Shown piece by piece: positions 1 to 6,375 of a DNA stretch of 7,553 bases. The DNA is from Candidatus Levyibacteriota bacterium. GTDB taxonomy: Bacteria > Patescibacteriota > Microgenomatia > Levybacterales > UBA12049. The notes beneath the pieces are model-generated. The model had not been told where the DNA came from. It was given only the letters and a program-made list of their open reading frames with translations, and searched no databases. Position numbers and translations under genes: made by a program. Positions within the stretch are counted from its first letter, which is position 1, and each line of letters opens with the position of its first letter. The stretch spans positions 1-7,553 of the forward strand of contig JACPDD010000005.1 of NCBI GenBank assembly GCA_016184205.1, in the 5' to 3' direction.

Positions 1-184
1 AGCCTTTTTCTAAAACCGTTATGATTTTAACACCTGGAATTTGGCTGTCACCCGTTCCCAGTAAGCTGACTTGATGACCTTTGGTAGCAAGTATGGAAGC
101 TAATTGAAAAATAATTCGAGATCTTGATGCGAATATATCTGGCCCAATTCTCCTTTTGAGAGTTGAAACAATAAGAATTCTCAT
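1..184 (-). CDS. Glycosyltransferase family 4-like protein, N-terminal part (runs off the window)
   Basis: The reverse strand encodes 61 codons from an ATG at 184 to the window edge without a stop. The protein begins MRILIVSTLKRR and contains GHQVSLLGTGDSQIPGVK. This is the usual opening of a GT-B fold glycosyltransferase: a first beta strand (RILIVS), a helix (IIFQLASILATKGH), then a second strand (QVSLLG). Its start closely resembles that of the complete GT4 gene at 2553 (MRILFLYMF). The ATG overlaps the TGA of the upstream gene as ATGA, so translational coupling is likely, and it has no -10 box of its own. Donor and acceptor cannot be told because the catalytic C-terminal half is outside the window. 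Another GT-B family is possible. Confidence 0.72.
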   Translation of the reverse strand, partial: MRILIVSTLKRRIGPDIFASRSRIIFQLASILATKGHQVSLLGTGDSQIPGVKIITVLEKG

Positions 185-1260
185 TTTACATCCATTTTCC
201 TAAACTCCGGCGTTTTGAGTTTTCTGAGTCCACTTATTAGACTCTCAAACTTAGCAGGGTCGTTGGATCCTAGAGTTGAGACATCTTCCTCTGAAAAATC
301 ATCAAAGTTAAGACCAACTTTCAGAAAAGTTTCTCTTGCAGAAGCAACCCACGAAGGATTTTTTAGATTTGTAACTATTGCAGAAAGAACTTTGGAATTC
401 TCAACATCCGCAAGATAACCTAACCAATAAGATAAATTTTCAGGCTCAATTAGGCCCCTTTCCCACCTTTGCTCTGCCATTATTCTTTGTCTTAAGTCAT
501 CATTTTGCATTGTATCCGTCATATATTGCAAAATTTCCTGATATTTGCCGCTTTTCCTCTGTTCTACCCTTTCCCTGAGTAAATTTTGAGCGGAAAGTTG
601 TCCTCCGGGCGCCTCCTCAACCGAAAACAAATGTGAAAGAACAGCAACCCTTCTTAAATGAAAATCAGCGGAAAGAAGCCCAACTTTTTGGTCTTTTTCT
701 AAAATATCAGGGTCTCCGTTTATTGTATTTGCCAAGTTTTCAAGGGTATTTGTTGAAGAGTCTTCAAGTTTTATGGATGCAGAAATATCCCTGCCATATT
801 TTTTCAAATAAGGATGTCCGTAAATCCTTACAATAATATCCTTCATGAGCTCCGCTTCTGAAGGCATTGGGTTTTTTGCCCATTCGGGCCTTGTCTTGCC
901 ACCGGATAAAATAACTTCAGATGTAAGACCGGAATATAGAGCAGCTCCTGCCGCCAGAGCATTTTGCCTTCCCCAGCGCTTTAGGGCCATTCTCCCTAAT
1001 TTTTGAAGTTTCGGCCTCTCCACCTCTTTGTCTTGCCCCCCTTTTAACTCAACAGCTCTAAAATCAGGCTCATTTTTGTGAAGAGGGTCTTTTTTGAAAT
1101 CTTCCCAAACTGCTTGTTGCTGAGGAGTAAGCTCATCGCTAAACAGAAGAGGCTTTACAGGTCCTTGGCCAAAAACTATTAATTTATCCAATTTGGGAGA
1201 ATTAATCTCCTTTGCTTCCGGCCTAATTTCGGACAAGTTGGCATCTGTACCTTCTGGCAT
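181..1260 (-). CDS. YdcF/SanA-like DUF218 domain protein with unassigned C-terminal extension
   Basis: 359 aa, no signal peptide or membrane segment. Residues about 25-210 carry the DUF218 (YdcF/SanA/ElyC, PF02698) motif series in order: a first strand LIVFGQGP (27-34), ILSGGKT (117-123), SEAELM (134-139), LEDSSTNTLEN (165-175) matching the family's E-x-S-x-NT-x-EN, and SADFHLRRV (197-205) matching its S-x-YHMPRA segment. Family members are tied to envelope metabolism or lipid carrier homeostasis, but the biochemistry is poorly defined, so only the fold is claimed. Residues about 215-359 are charged, mostly helical-looking, and match nothing I recognise. The insert at 35-90 (about 55 residues, charged) is also longer than usual. 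The gene follows GT4 by 39 nt and overlaps the next glycosyltransferase by 4 nt, suggesting a surface-glycan role. It ends in TGA, the only TGA among the complete genes here. Confidence 0.78.
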   Translation of the reverse strand: MPEGTDANLSEIRPEAKEINSPKLDKLIVFGQGPVKPLLFSDELTPQQQAVWEDFKKDPLHKNEPDFRAVELKGGQDKEVERPKLQKLGRMALKRWGRQNALAAGAALYSGLTSEVILSGGKTRPEWAKNPMPSEAELMKDIIVRIYGHPYLKKYGRDISASIKLEDSSTNTLENLANTINGDPDILEKDQKVGLLSADFHLRRVAVLSHLFSVEEAPGGQLSAQNLLRERVEQRKSGKYQEILQYMTDTMQNDDLRQRIMAEQRWERGLIEPENLSYWLGYLADVENSKVLSAIVTNLKNPSWVASARETFLKVGLNFDDFSEEDVSTLGSNDPAKFESLISGLRKLKTPEFRKMDVK

Positions 1261-1262
1261 TA

Positions 1263-1297
1263 CTTCTATATATTAGCAGATTGAGATAAGTTGTGAA
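1263..1297 (-). promoter_or_regulatory. Predicted promoter of the YdcF-like gene, nearly leaderless
   Basis: On the minus strand TTCACA (1297-1292, 5 of 6 to the -35 consensus) is followed after 16 nt by TAATAT (1275-1270), preceded by an extended TGC (1278-1276). The -10 ends 9 nt before the ATG at 1260, so transcription should start at about 1263, leaving a leader of about 3 nt. There is no Shine-Dalgarno sequence. Confidence 0.45.
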
Positions 1298-1299
1298 AC

Positions 1300-2553
1300 C
1301 TACCTTAGACGTCTGAGTCTTCCCAGAAATTTAGACACCTTGGGATCCGTACCTCTTACTACGACAAGGTATTCGGACGTAGAATATCTGAATTTTTTAT
1401 ATATAGCTTCAAACTCATCGGCCACCTTTTCCCATGTAAACTTCTCAATAACAGTTTTATGGGCATTTTCTCCTATTCTTTTTCGAAGCACGTCATCTTC
1501 AAGAAGCATATTAACGGTTTCTGCTATTTGCCTGCTGTTCCTTGAACGTATCAAAAATCCGTTGTATCCATCTTTTATAATAGACTCTACCCCACCCTTT
1601 TTAGTTGCAACAACCGCGCTTTGAGGCGAAGCCATGGATTCAATAATTGTTAATCCAAAGGGTTCTTCCCAAGTGCTAGGGACCACGTGAACATCTGCTC
1701 TTTCATAAAATGCGTGGAAAAATTTAGTGTTATTAGGGCTTACGTATCCTGCAAGAATTACATTCTTGAGTTTTAATTTTTTTACTTCACTCTCAATGTT
1801 TTTTTTCTCAGGACCGTCTCCAACTATTAAAACTGTTCCCTTGATGGATGCGGCGGCTCGAACCAAATAAATTACTCCTTTGTCCTGCGTGAGTCTCCCG
1901 GTAAAAAGCACAACTTTTTTGTCTTTTAGCCGGTATTTTTTATCTATTTGCCTTATGTGCTGGGGATCTCTCTTATAATCTGATAGATTTACTCCCCCCA
2001 TAATAACCCTACTTTTTTGTCTCAAATTATATCCAAACATATCTAAATACCACTTTCTAGTAAACTCGCTATTTGCTGTTATGTATGTAGCAATCCTGTT
2101 TGCATCATTAATTAAGCCAATAAGTCGTCTGTCTCGGGCTAGATAGCTTAAATCACTACCATGAGTCGTAATAACGAATTTTATTCCAAAAAGTATTTTT
2201 ATTACCCTAGCAACAGCAGGAAGAAACCCTGTATGAAAAGCGTGGATGATTTCCGGATTAAAGTCCGAAACCGCATCTATTGTGCTACTAAGATATGTTT
2301 TGTATATTTTCCCCAGTTCCTTACCGTTCATATCTTCAAATCGTTTTGCATTAGGAAGCTCTGGATGGCCCATGAAAACACCAAGAGCTGAGCTTGGAAC
2401 AACATAATGCTTTACGCCGGAAAGTCTTCTCTTGTCAGGAGCAACAATGCCAATTGTATGGCCATGCGAAACTAATTCTTTAGCAAGCTCACGAAGGTAT
2501 GCTCCGCTTCCATTCCCCCAGAGAGGAAACATGTACAAAAACAAAATTCTCAT
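1300..2553 (-). CDS. Glycosyltransferase family 4 (GT-B fold)
   Basis: 417 aa, close to the usual GT4 length. The N-terminal Rossmann half opens with MRILFLYMFPLWGNGSGAYLRELA, where the glycine-rich loop WGNGSGAY resembles the family's GG-x-x-x-x-x-L-A region. It also has HAFHTGFLPA (104-113) and THGSDL (130-135), the usual acceptor-side motif. The C-terminal donor half has LFTGRLTQDKG (216-226), VGDGPE (244-249) and the E-x7-E motif EPFGLTIIE (297-305) that contacts the nucleotide-sugar. The usual A-C-G-x-P after this motif is here SPQSA (309-313), a small variation. The enzyme should be cytoplasmic and retaining, moving an activated sugar to a glycan or glycolipid. The sugar is not predictable. 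The basic tail GRLRRLR may touch the membrane. Neighbours upstream (WecG/TagA-type) and downstream (second GT) point to surface polymer synthesis. Confidence 0.92.
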   Translation of the reverse strand: MRILFLYMFPLWGNGSGAYLRELAKELVSHGHTIGIVAPDKRRLSGVKHYVVPSSALGVFMGHPELPNAKRFEDMNGKELGKIYKTYLSSTIDAVSDFNPEIIHAFHTGFLPAVARVIKILFGIKFVITTHGSDLSYLARDRRLIGLINDANRIATYITANSEFTRKWYLDMFGYNLRQKSRVIMGGVNLSDYKRDPQHIRQIDKKYRLKDKKVVLFTGRLTQDKGVIYLVRAAASIKGTVLIVGDGPEKKNIESEVKKLKLKNVILAGYVSPNNTKFFHAFYERADVHVVPSTWEEPFGLTIIESMASPQSAVVATKKGGVESIIKDGYNGFLIRSRNSRQIAETVNMLLEDDVLRKRIGENAHKTVIEKFTWEKVADEFEAIYKKFRYSTSEYLVVVRGTDPKVSKFLGRLRRLR

Positions 2554-2557
2554 TGGA

Positions 2558-2573
2558 TGATTGGATTATACCA
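2558..2573 (-). promoter_or_regulatory. Extended -10 promoter of the GT4 gene, nearly leaderless
   Basis: In the 37-nt gap between the GT26 and GT4 genes the minus strand reads TGG TATAAT (2573-2565), a perfect extended -10. No good -35 is seen, which extended -10 promoters tolerate. The hexamer ends 11 nt before the ATG at 2553, so the leader would be about 5 nt. The only purine/pyrimidine-rich block nearby is CTCCTCCC, the wrong sense for a ribosome binding site. Confidence 0.5.
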
Positions 2574-2590
2574 TTGGGAGGAGCAGAAAA

Positions 2591-3325
2591 CTAACTTTTA
2601 TGCGAAAACATTTCTTTTGCCACAAGATACATAAACTGCAGAAGGCGGATTTGGCGTTTTATTCTCCAAGGTTGAATTATCAATCTAAATAGCCACTCAA
2701 GTCCAATTGTCCGAATAAATGCTGGGGCTCTTGGGACTTTGCCGGAAATCATGTCAAAAGCTCCGCCAACGCCCACTGCAACAGTAATCGGCAAGTTTCT
2801 AAGGTGCTCTTTTATCCAAAATTCTTGCTTTGGAGACCCAAACGCAACAAAAAGAATGTCAGTATTTGGCATACTGGATACTTCCTCAGGATTAGCCTTG
2901 AGTTCTGATAATTCCGAAACTGCAAAAGATACTTTAAGTCCAGGATTTTTGATCATTAAGCACTCGGCGGTCTTCTCTGCTACGCCAGCACCAGCACCTA
3001 GAAATCCTATTGTTATAGGCTTTTCTGCAACGTCTTTACAGACACTCTCTATGAAATCAATGCCAGAAATTTTGTGTTTTAGCGGTTTACCTAATAATTT
3101 GCCGGCAATGATGACGCCAATGCCGTCAATCAAGGCTAAATCGGCATCGTTTAGTACTTTTCTATACTCGGAATTTTTGTGAGAAAGTACTAAAATTTCG
3201 GGGTTAGGGGTAATGAAAAAGTACTTTTTTTCCTTTTTTTTAAGAATTTTTTCAATATACTCTAGGATATCTCCTAATCTCTCATCTGTTAACCCAACAC
3301 CCAAAAGATTTTTCTTGCTAAACAT
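2591..3325 (-). CDS. WecG/TagA/CpsF family glycosyltransferase (GT26)
   Basis: 244 aa, a normal length for this family, which transfers N-acetylmannosamine(uronic acid) or a related sugar onto an undecaprenyl-linked GlcNAc in teichoic acid, enterobacterial common antigen or capsule synthesis. Visible family motifs are FITPNPEIL (37-45), the LIDGIGV region (65-71) whose Asp67 aligns with the conserved catalytic Asp, the KISGIDF segment, IGFLGAG (107-113), and the signature FVAFGSPKQEFWI ending before GVGGAFDMISGKVPRAP. The C-terminal helix IGLEWLFRLIIQPWRIKRQ is typical and basic, used in this family for membrane association. The sugar is not predictable. The gene lies between mreB and GT4; no TagO/WecA-type lipid-carrier enzyme is in the window. 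The start is supported by conservation right after it and by a -10 nine nt upstream. Confidence 0.93.
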   Translation of the reverse strand: MFSKKNLLGVGLTDERLGDILEYIEKILKKKEKKYFFITPNPEILVLSHKNSEYRKVLNDADLALIDGIGVIIAGKLLGKPLKHKISGIDFIESVCKDVAEKPITIGFLGAGAGVAEKTAECLMIKNPGLKVSFAVSELSELKANPEEVSSMPNTDILFVAFGSPKQEFWIKEHLRNLPITVAVGVGGAFDMISGKVPRAPAFIRTIGLEWLFRLIIQPWRIKRQIRLLQFMYLVAKEMFSHKS

Positions 3326-3564
3326 AGTTCAAATACTATAAGTCAACTAATGTCTTTCTTTGCGGAAATTTCCATGGTACTTTGAGTACTAATTATATTC
3401 AAAGCTTACCCTTAAAATTTAATCTTGCAAGGCTAAAAATCTATAAGATTTTCAAGTCTTGACAAGACAAATACTATGACTTGTCCCTTCTGTGAAAATT
3501 TTGTGTTTTAAAGTACAATTTCGTGAAAATCAAAATTTGCCAAAATTCCTATAGGATAAATGGT
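3326..3564. promoter_or_regulatory. Palindrome-rich spacer between mreB and the GT26 gene
   Basis: No plausible gene is present in these 239 bp. It holds several short perfect palindromes or hairpins: GGAAATTTCC (3364-3373), GTACT-ttg-AGTAC (3377-3389), CTTGCAAG (3424-3431), AAAATCT-ata-AGATTTT (3436-3452), GTCTTG-a-CAAGAC (3456-3468) and TCCTATAGGA (3547-3556). GACAAG (3461-3466) can also pair with CTTGTC (3480-3485). On the minus strand the 3452-3436 hairpin runs into TTTTT, so it might act as a weak terminator for mreB, though its stem is AT-only except for one G-C pair. The rest may be operators or promoter sites for the GT26 gene. Confidence 0.4.
3335..3340 (-). promoter_or_regulatory. 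Candidate -10 box of the GT26 gene
   Basis: The minus strand has TATAGT (3340-3335, 5 of 6 to consensus) ending 9 nt before the ATG at 3325, predicting a 3-nt leader. No clear -35 or extended TG is present. A perfect TATAAT lies farther upstream (3397-3392, minus strand) with only an AT-rich -35 region; it would give a leader of about 60 nt and is an alternative. Confidence 0.35.
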
Positions 3565-4581
3565 CTATTTTCTACTTATGCTTCTTTTGTAAAGCTCTAT
3601 ATTCTCTAAGGCTACGCCAGTGCCTCTGACTACGCACAAAAGTGAATCCTCAGCCACGTGGCAAGGAACTCCGGTGTTTTTGGTCATGAACTTATCAAAG
3701 TTTTTAAGCAGCGACGTTCCTCCGGACATTACTATGCCTTTGTCAATGATATCGCTTGCAAGTTCGGGCGGCGCCTGCTCCAACACGCCCTTAACCGCCT
3801 GGATTATATCCAGAAGTACTGGCTGGATAGCCTCATTTATTTGAGCCTCGCTTAGCTCAATAGTCCTTGGTAGCCCGGAAACACTATCTCTGCCTCTTAT
3901 TTCAATTGTTTTACTATCTTCCTCAGCCTTGTCCTCTATAAGGGCGTTTCCTATTTCAATCTTTATCTGCTCCGCAGTTCTTTCTCCAATAAGAAGATTG
4001 AATTTCTTTTTCGTGTAGCTTGCAATAGCTTCATCTATTTTGTTTCCCCCCACTCTGACTGAGCTGTGGACTACAACCCCGCCTAGCGAGATTACTGCGC
4101 ATTCAGTTGAGCCTCCGCCAATGTCTACAACCATATGTCCTGCAGCTTGTGCAATAGGAATTCGCGCTCCGATTGCAGCTGCCAGGGGTTCTTCTATAAG
4201 ATAAGCTATTTTTGCACCGGCTGCCATGGTGGCGTCAAGTACCGCTCTTCTTTCAACTTGGGTTACCCCGGATGGAATGCAAACCATAACTTCGGGCTTG
4301 AAGAAGCGGGACTTTCCGCATGCTTTGTCTATAAAATAAGAAAGCATAGCTTCGGTTATTGTGTAATCTGCTATTACTCCATCTTTTAGAGGCCTTAGGG
4401 CAACAATGTTTCCTGGGGTTCTACCAAGCATTTCCTTTGCTTCCCTGCCGACTGCTACAACCCTGTTTTCTTCAGCTGTAACAGCTACAACAGTGGGCTC
4501 ATTTAGGACAACTCCCTCACCAGCCAGATAAACAAGCGTGTTTGCAGTGCCTAAATCTATTCCAATTCTTTTTGAAATCAT
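3565..4581 (-). CDS. mreB: Rod shape-determining protein MreB (bacterial actin)
   Basis: 338 aa, full length for MreB. The actin-fold ATPase signatures are all present: phosphate-1 DLGTANT (9-15), the conserved LNEPTVVA (26-33), the IEEPLAAAIGA segment (129-139) including the catalytic-type Glu, phosphate-2 DIGGGSTE (153-160), and the adenosine motif MSGGTSLL (285-292). MreB polymerises on the inner membrane face and positions the wall-elongation machinery. No mreC, mreD, rodA or pbp2 is in the window; they may lie elsewhere, as the 5' side is occupied by the four-helix-bundle cassette. No Shine-Dalgarno sequence precedes the ATG; the 59-nt upstream gap is almost pure A/T. It ends in TAG at a normal family C-terminus (RSISRK), so TAG acts as a stop. 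Confidence 0.97.
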   Translation of the reverse strand: MISKRIGIDLGTANTLVYLAGEGVVLNEPTVVAVTAEENRVVAVGREAKEMLGRTPGNIVALRPLKDGVIADYTITEAMLSYFIDKACGKSRFFKPEVMVCIPSGVTQVERRAVLDATMAAGAKIAYLIEEPLAAAIGARIPIAQAAGHMVVDIGGGSTECAVISLGGVVVHSSVRVGGNKIDEAIASYTKKKFNLLIGERTAEQIKIEIGNALIEDKAEEDSKTIEIRGRDSVSGLPRTIELSEAQINEAIQPVLLDIIQAVKGVLEQAPPELASDIIDKGIVMSGGTSLLKNFDKFMTKNTGVPCHVAEDSLLCVVRGTGVALENIELYKRSISRK

Positions 4582-4588
4582 AATAGAA

Positions 4589-4616
4589 AAATTAAAAATT
4601 AAACATTAAAAATCAA
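4589..4616 (-). promoter_or_regulatory. Weak candidate promoter directly before mreB
   Basis: The minus strand carries TTGATT (4616-4611), a 16-nt spacer and TAATTT (4594-4589), ending 7 nt before the mreB ATG. The -10 is poor (3 of 6) and the whole stretch is low-complexity A/T, so a chance match is likely. mreB may instead be read through from 5015 onward. Confidence 0.18.
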
Positions 4617-4640
4617 AGCTACAATTTAAAAATTTAAAAT

Positions 4641-5015
4641 TTATCTCTTACCTTTAAGGGTAAGCAGGCTTGATGCAAAAATGTTTGCTATTTCAGAAAG
4701 CTCAGCCAGTAAAAGTTCTGCTTCTTTTTTATTGCATTTCTCTGAATCTCTAAGTAAAGCAAGCCAAACCTTGCTTTCATTGGAAGATTTTAAAGACCTA
4801 TCAAAATAAAGAGTGAACTCTTTTCGCGAGCTTGAAGCCTGACCCTCAATGTAATTACTCAAAATACTTGTTATGCTTCTTGTAAGTTGATCTGCGATTA
4901 CCCTGCATACCGGATCTTTTAAGTCCAGAATTCCAATAAATTTTATCCCACGCAATACGAACTTATAAATCCTTTTTTTAAATTCATTTTTGAATTTTAA
5001 TCTGTCATTTTGCAT
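4641..5015 (-). CDS. Four helix bundle protein (S23 / 23S rRNA intervening-sequence protein family)
   Basis: 124 aa, the normal size of this family (PF05635 / TIGR02436). The hallmark helix-2 segment QLTRSITSILSNYIEG (43-58) matches the family's QL-x-RSA-x-SI-x-N-x-x-EG, followed by SSSRKEFTLYFDRSLKSSNESKVWL (61-85) and a leucine-rich last helix. Members form pentameric barrels. They occur as ORFs inside 23S rRNA insertions, as Avd accessory proteins of diversity-generating retroelements, and very often as orphans in candidate-phylum genomes. Here there is no reverse transcriptase, template repeat or rRNA, so it is an orphan of unknown role, perhaps nucleic-acid binding. It sits between divergent genes, 59 nt before mreB, inside AT-rich inverted repeats, which suggests it arrived as a unit. 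It ends in TAA. Confidence 0.9.
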   Translation of the reverse strand: MQNDRLKFKNEFKKRIYKFVLRGIKFIGILDLKDPVCRVIADQLTRSITSILSNYIEGQASSSRKEFTLYFDRSLKSSNESKVWLALLRDSEKCNKKEAELLLAELSEIANIFASSLLTLKGKR

Positions 5016-5035
5016 CTTAATTTTTGAATTTTGAA

Positions 5036-5074
5036 ATTATATGACTATATCAAAACTATCACTTAATCTATCAA
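5036..5074 (-). promoter_or_regulatory. Candidate promoter(s) of the four-helix-bundle gene
   Basis: Two overlapping options are seen on the minus strand. TTGATA (5074-5069) with a 19-nt spacer precedes the extended -10 TGA TATAGT (5052-5044), giving a leader of about 22 nt. A perfect TATAAT (5041-5036) without TG or a clear -35 would give about 14 nt. Both leaders are longer than those of the neighbouring genes and contain the ATTTTTGAATTTT repeat (its complement on this strand). Confidence 0.3.
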
Positions 5075-5125
5075 AATTCCACCTTAGCTTCAATCATTTA
5101 AAATTATATCCTCATGCAAAATATC

Positions 5126-5155
5126 TTGCAAGAGCCATTATTAGATTGATATAAT
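5126..5155 (+). promoter_or_regulatory. Extended -10 promoter of the PEGA/propeller gene, leaderless
   Basis: TTGCAA (5126-5131, 4 of 6 to consensus) lies 18 nt before TATAAT (5150-5155), which is preceded by TGA (5147-5149) to form a perfect extended -10. The -10 ends 8 nt before the ATG at 5164, so transcription should begin at about 5162-5164. The transcript would have no room for a ribosome binding site. This is the best promoter in the window. Confidence 0.6.
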
Positions 5156-5163
5156 ATCCATAC

Positions 5164-6363
5164 ATGAAAAAACAGCTGCTAATTCCCTTTTCCGTGCTGC
5201 TTCTTTTGATCTTTGGGACCATTGCCGTAGTTATGTATGCGAGAGGCTACCGATTAGAATTTGGGGCTGGCAAAACAGGCATCTCAGGCACGGGCCTACT
5301 AGTTGCAACCAGTGAACCCAACGGAGCTCAGGTTTTTATAAATGACCACCTAACTACTGCAACAGACAGCACCATAAACTTGGCACCCGGAACTTACAGA
5401 ATAAGAATTGTAAAACAAGGCTATTTGCCTTGGGAAAAAACTCTCAAGATAGATAAAGAGTTGGTCTCAAAGGCAGATGCTCTCCTTTTTCCTTCCGCAC
5501 CAAAGCTTGAAAGCATAACAGATGACGGAGTTGTAAGCGCGACTGTGGATCCTTCAGGAACTAGAATAGCCTTTACTCAAGCATCGGGTTCTGCACAGCA
5601 GAACGGTATCCGCGTGCTCAATATGACCATGGTGCCCATACTAACGCTGCAGAGTTCCTCAAAACAAATAGCAAATGACATTTTAGATCTGTTCTCAATG
5701 GCCATGCTCTCATGGTCACCCGATGGCTCGGAAATTCTAGCTACAGTATCAGCTACCGTGCCCGCAGGCAGGCAGGCAACTTACCTTCTTTTGCCGACTG
5801 AACTCAATAATAATCCACAAGACGTAACAGAAACTCTTATTTCTGTTAGAACAAATTGGGCGGCTCAAAAAGCAAAAAAGGACAAGTCTTTAACTAATGG
5901 TCTTAAATCAAATCTAATTACCATAATCTCCCAGAACTTTTCAAATACGCTTTGGTCGCCCGATGAAACCAAGATAGCTTACACCGCTTCTGAATCTGCT
6001 ACCCTGCCTTTGATTATTAATCCGCGCCTTTTGGGAGTGAATGCAACGCCAGAGCAGAGAAGAATTGAAAAAGGAGCTACTTATGTTTATGACATTAAGG
6101 AGGATAAGAACTACGAAGTAAATCTGGATAGAAAGCTTCTGCCTTCTGCTAAGTGGCTCCCGGATTCAAAGCACATTCTTTATGTTACCAGTGGACAGAT
6201 TAGATCTATGGAGTTTGACGGAACAAATGACACTATAATTTACGCTGGACCTTTTATAGACGGTTACGTTTTTCCATGGCCGGATGGCTCAAAAATTGTA
6301 ATACTGACCAACCTAAACAATCCCCAGATTCCCCCAAACCTATACACAATAAGCCTCAAGTAG
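5164..6363 (+). CDS. Membrane-anchored PEGA domain protein with PD40/WD40-like beta-propeller repeats
   Basis: 399 aa. One N-terminal hydrophobic segment (about 5-24) after MKKQ is an uncleaved signal anchor or signal peptide without a lipobox, so the rest should lie outside the membrane. A PEGA domain spans about 45-96: LLVATSEPNGAQVFIND then LAPGTYRIRIVKQGYLPWEKTL. The remainder shows TolB-like PD40 blades: DPSGTRIAFT (129-138), WSPDGSEILAT (184-194), WSPDETKIAYT (264-274), WLPDSKHILYVT (331-342) and WPDGSKIVILT (372-382). PEGA domains are found in surface proteins, and such propellers usually bind proteins or glycans. The exact role is unknown. Residues about 197-204 (ATVPAGRQ) interrupt a blade and come from a GC-rich tandem repeat unlike the rest. 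No sortase motif is at the C-terminus. It converges on the sortase gene with 32 nt between stops. Confidence 0.85.
   Translation: MKKQLLIPFSVLLLLIFGTIAVVMYARGYRLEFGAGKTGISGTGLLVATSEPNGAQVFINDHLTTATDSTINLAPGTYRIRIVKQGYLPWEKTLKIDKELVSKADALLFPSAPKLESITDDGVVSATVDPSGTRIAFTQASGSAQQNGIRVLNMTMVPILTLQSSSKQIANDILDLFSMAMLSWSPDGSEILATVSATVPAGRQATYLLLPTELNNNPQDVTETLISVRTNWAAQKAKKDKSLTNGLKSNLITIISQNFSNTLWSPDETKIAYTASESATLPLIINPRLLGVNATPEQRRIEKGATYVYDIKEDKNYEVNLDRKLLPSAKWLPDSKHILYVTSGQIRSMEFDGTNDTIIYAGPFIDGYVFPWPDGSKIVILTNLNNPQIPPNLYTISLK
5758..5780 (+). repeat. GC-rich GCAG tandem repeat inside the propeller gene
   Basis: At 5764-5778 the tetranucleotide GCAG is repeated 3.75 times, in a GC-rich patch (5758-5780) within AT-rich coding sequence. 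It encodes the VPAGRQA stretch. It is bounded by GCTACC (5752-5757) and GCAACT (5776-5781), resembling a degenerate target duplication. Slippage by one unit would shift the frame. Confidence 0.5.
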
Positions 6364-6375
6364 AGAGCAGTATTC

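Larger units (their letters stand above)
4588..5032. repeat. Imperfect AT-rich inverted repeat enclosing the four-helix-bundle gene
   Basis: The plus strand at 4588-4602 (AAAATT then AAAAATTAA) matches the reverse complement of 5017-5032 (AAAATTCAAAAATTAA on the minus strand), identical apart from one extra C. The arms enclose the 375-bp gene, giving a cassette of about 445 bp. A 13-nt block ATTTTTGAATTTT also occurs as a direct repeat at 4986-4998 (inside the first codons) and 5020-5032 (upstream). All are A/T only or nearly so, so chance similarity must be kept in mind. No transposase is present. Confidence 0.4.

Noticed and set aside
2739..3182. A 147-codon plus-strand reading frame opposite the GT26 gene.
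   Set aside because: It is wholly antisense to a clear family member, with no promoter and low-complexity composition.
3459..3477. TTGACA on the plus strand with a nearby TACTAT, resembling a promoter.
   Set aside because: The spacing is only 7 nt, no plus-strand gene follows, and TTGACA is part of the GTCTTG-a-CAAGAC palindrome.
4588..5163. A diversity-generating retroelement or 23S rRNA insertion, suggested by the four-helix-bundle gene.
   Set aside because: No reverse transcriptase, template/variable repeat pair or rRNA sequence is present.
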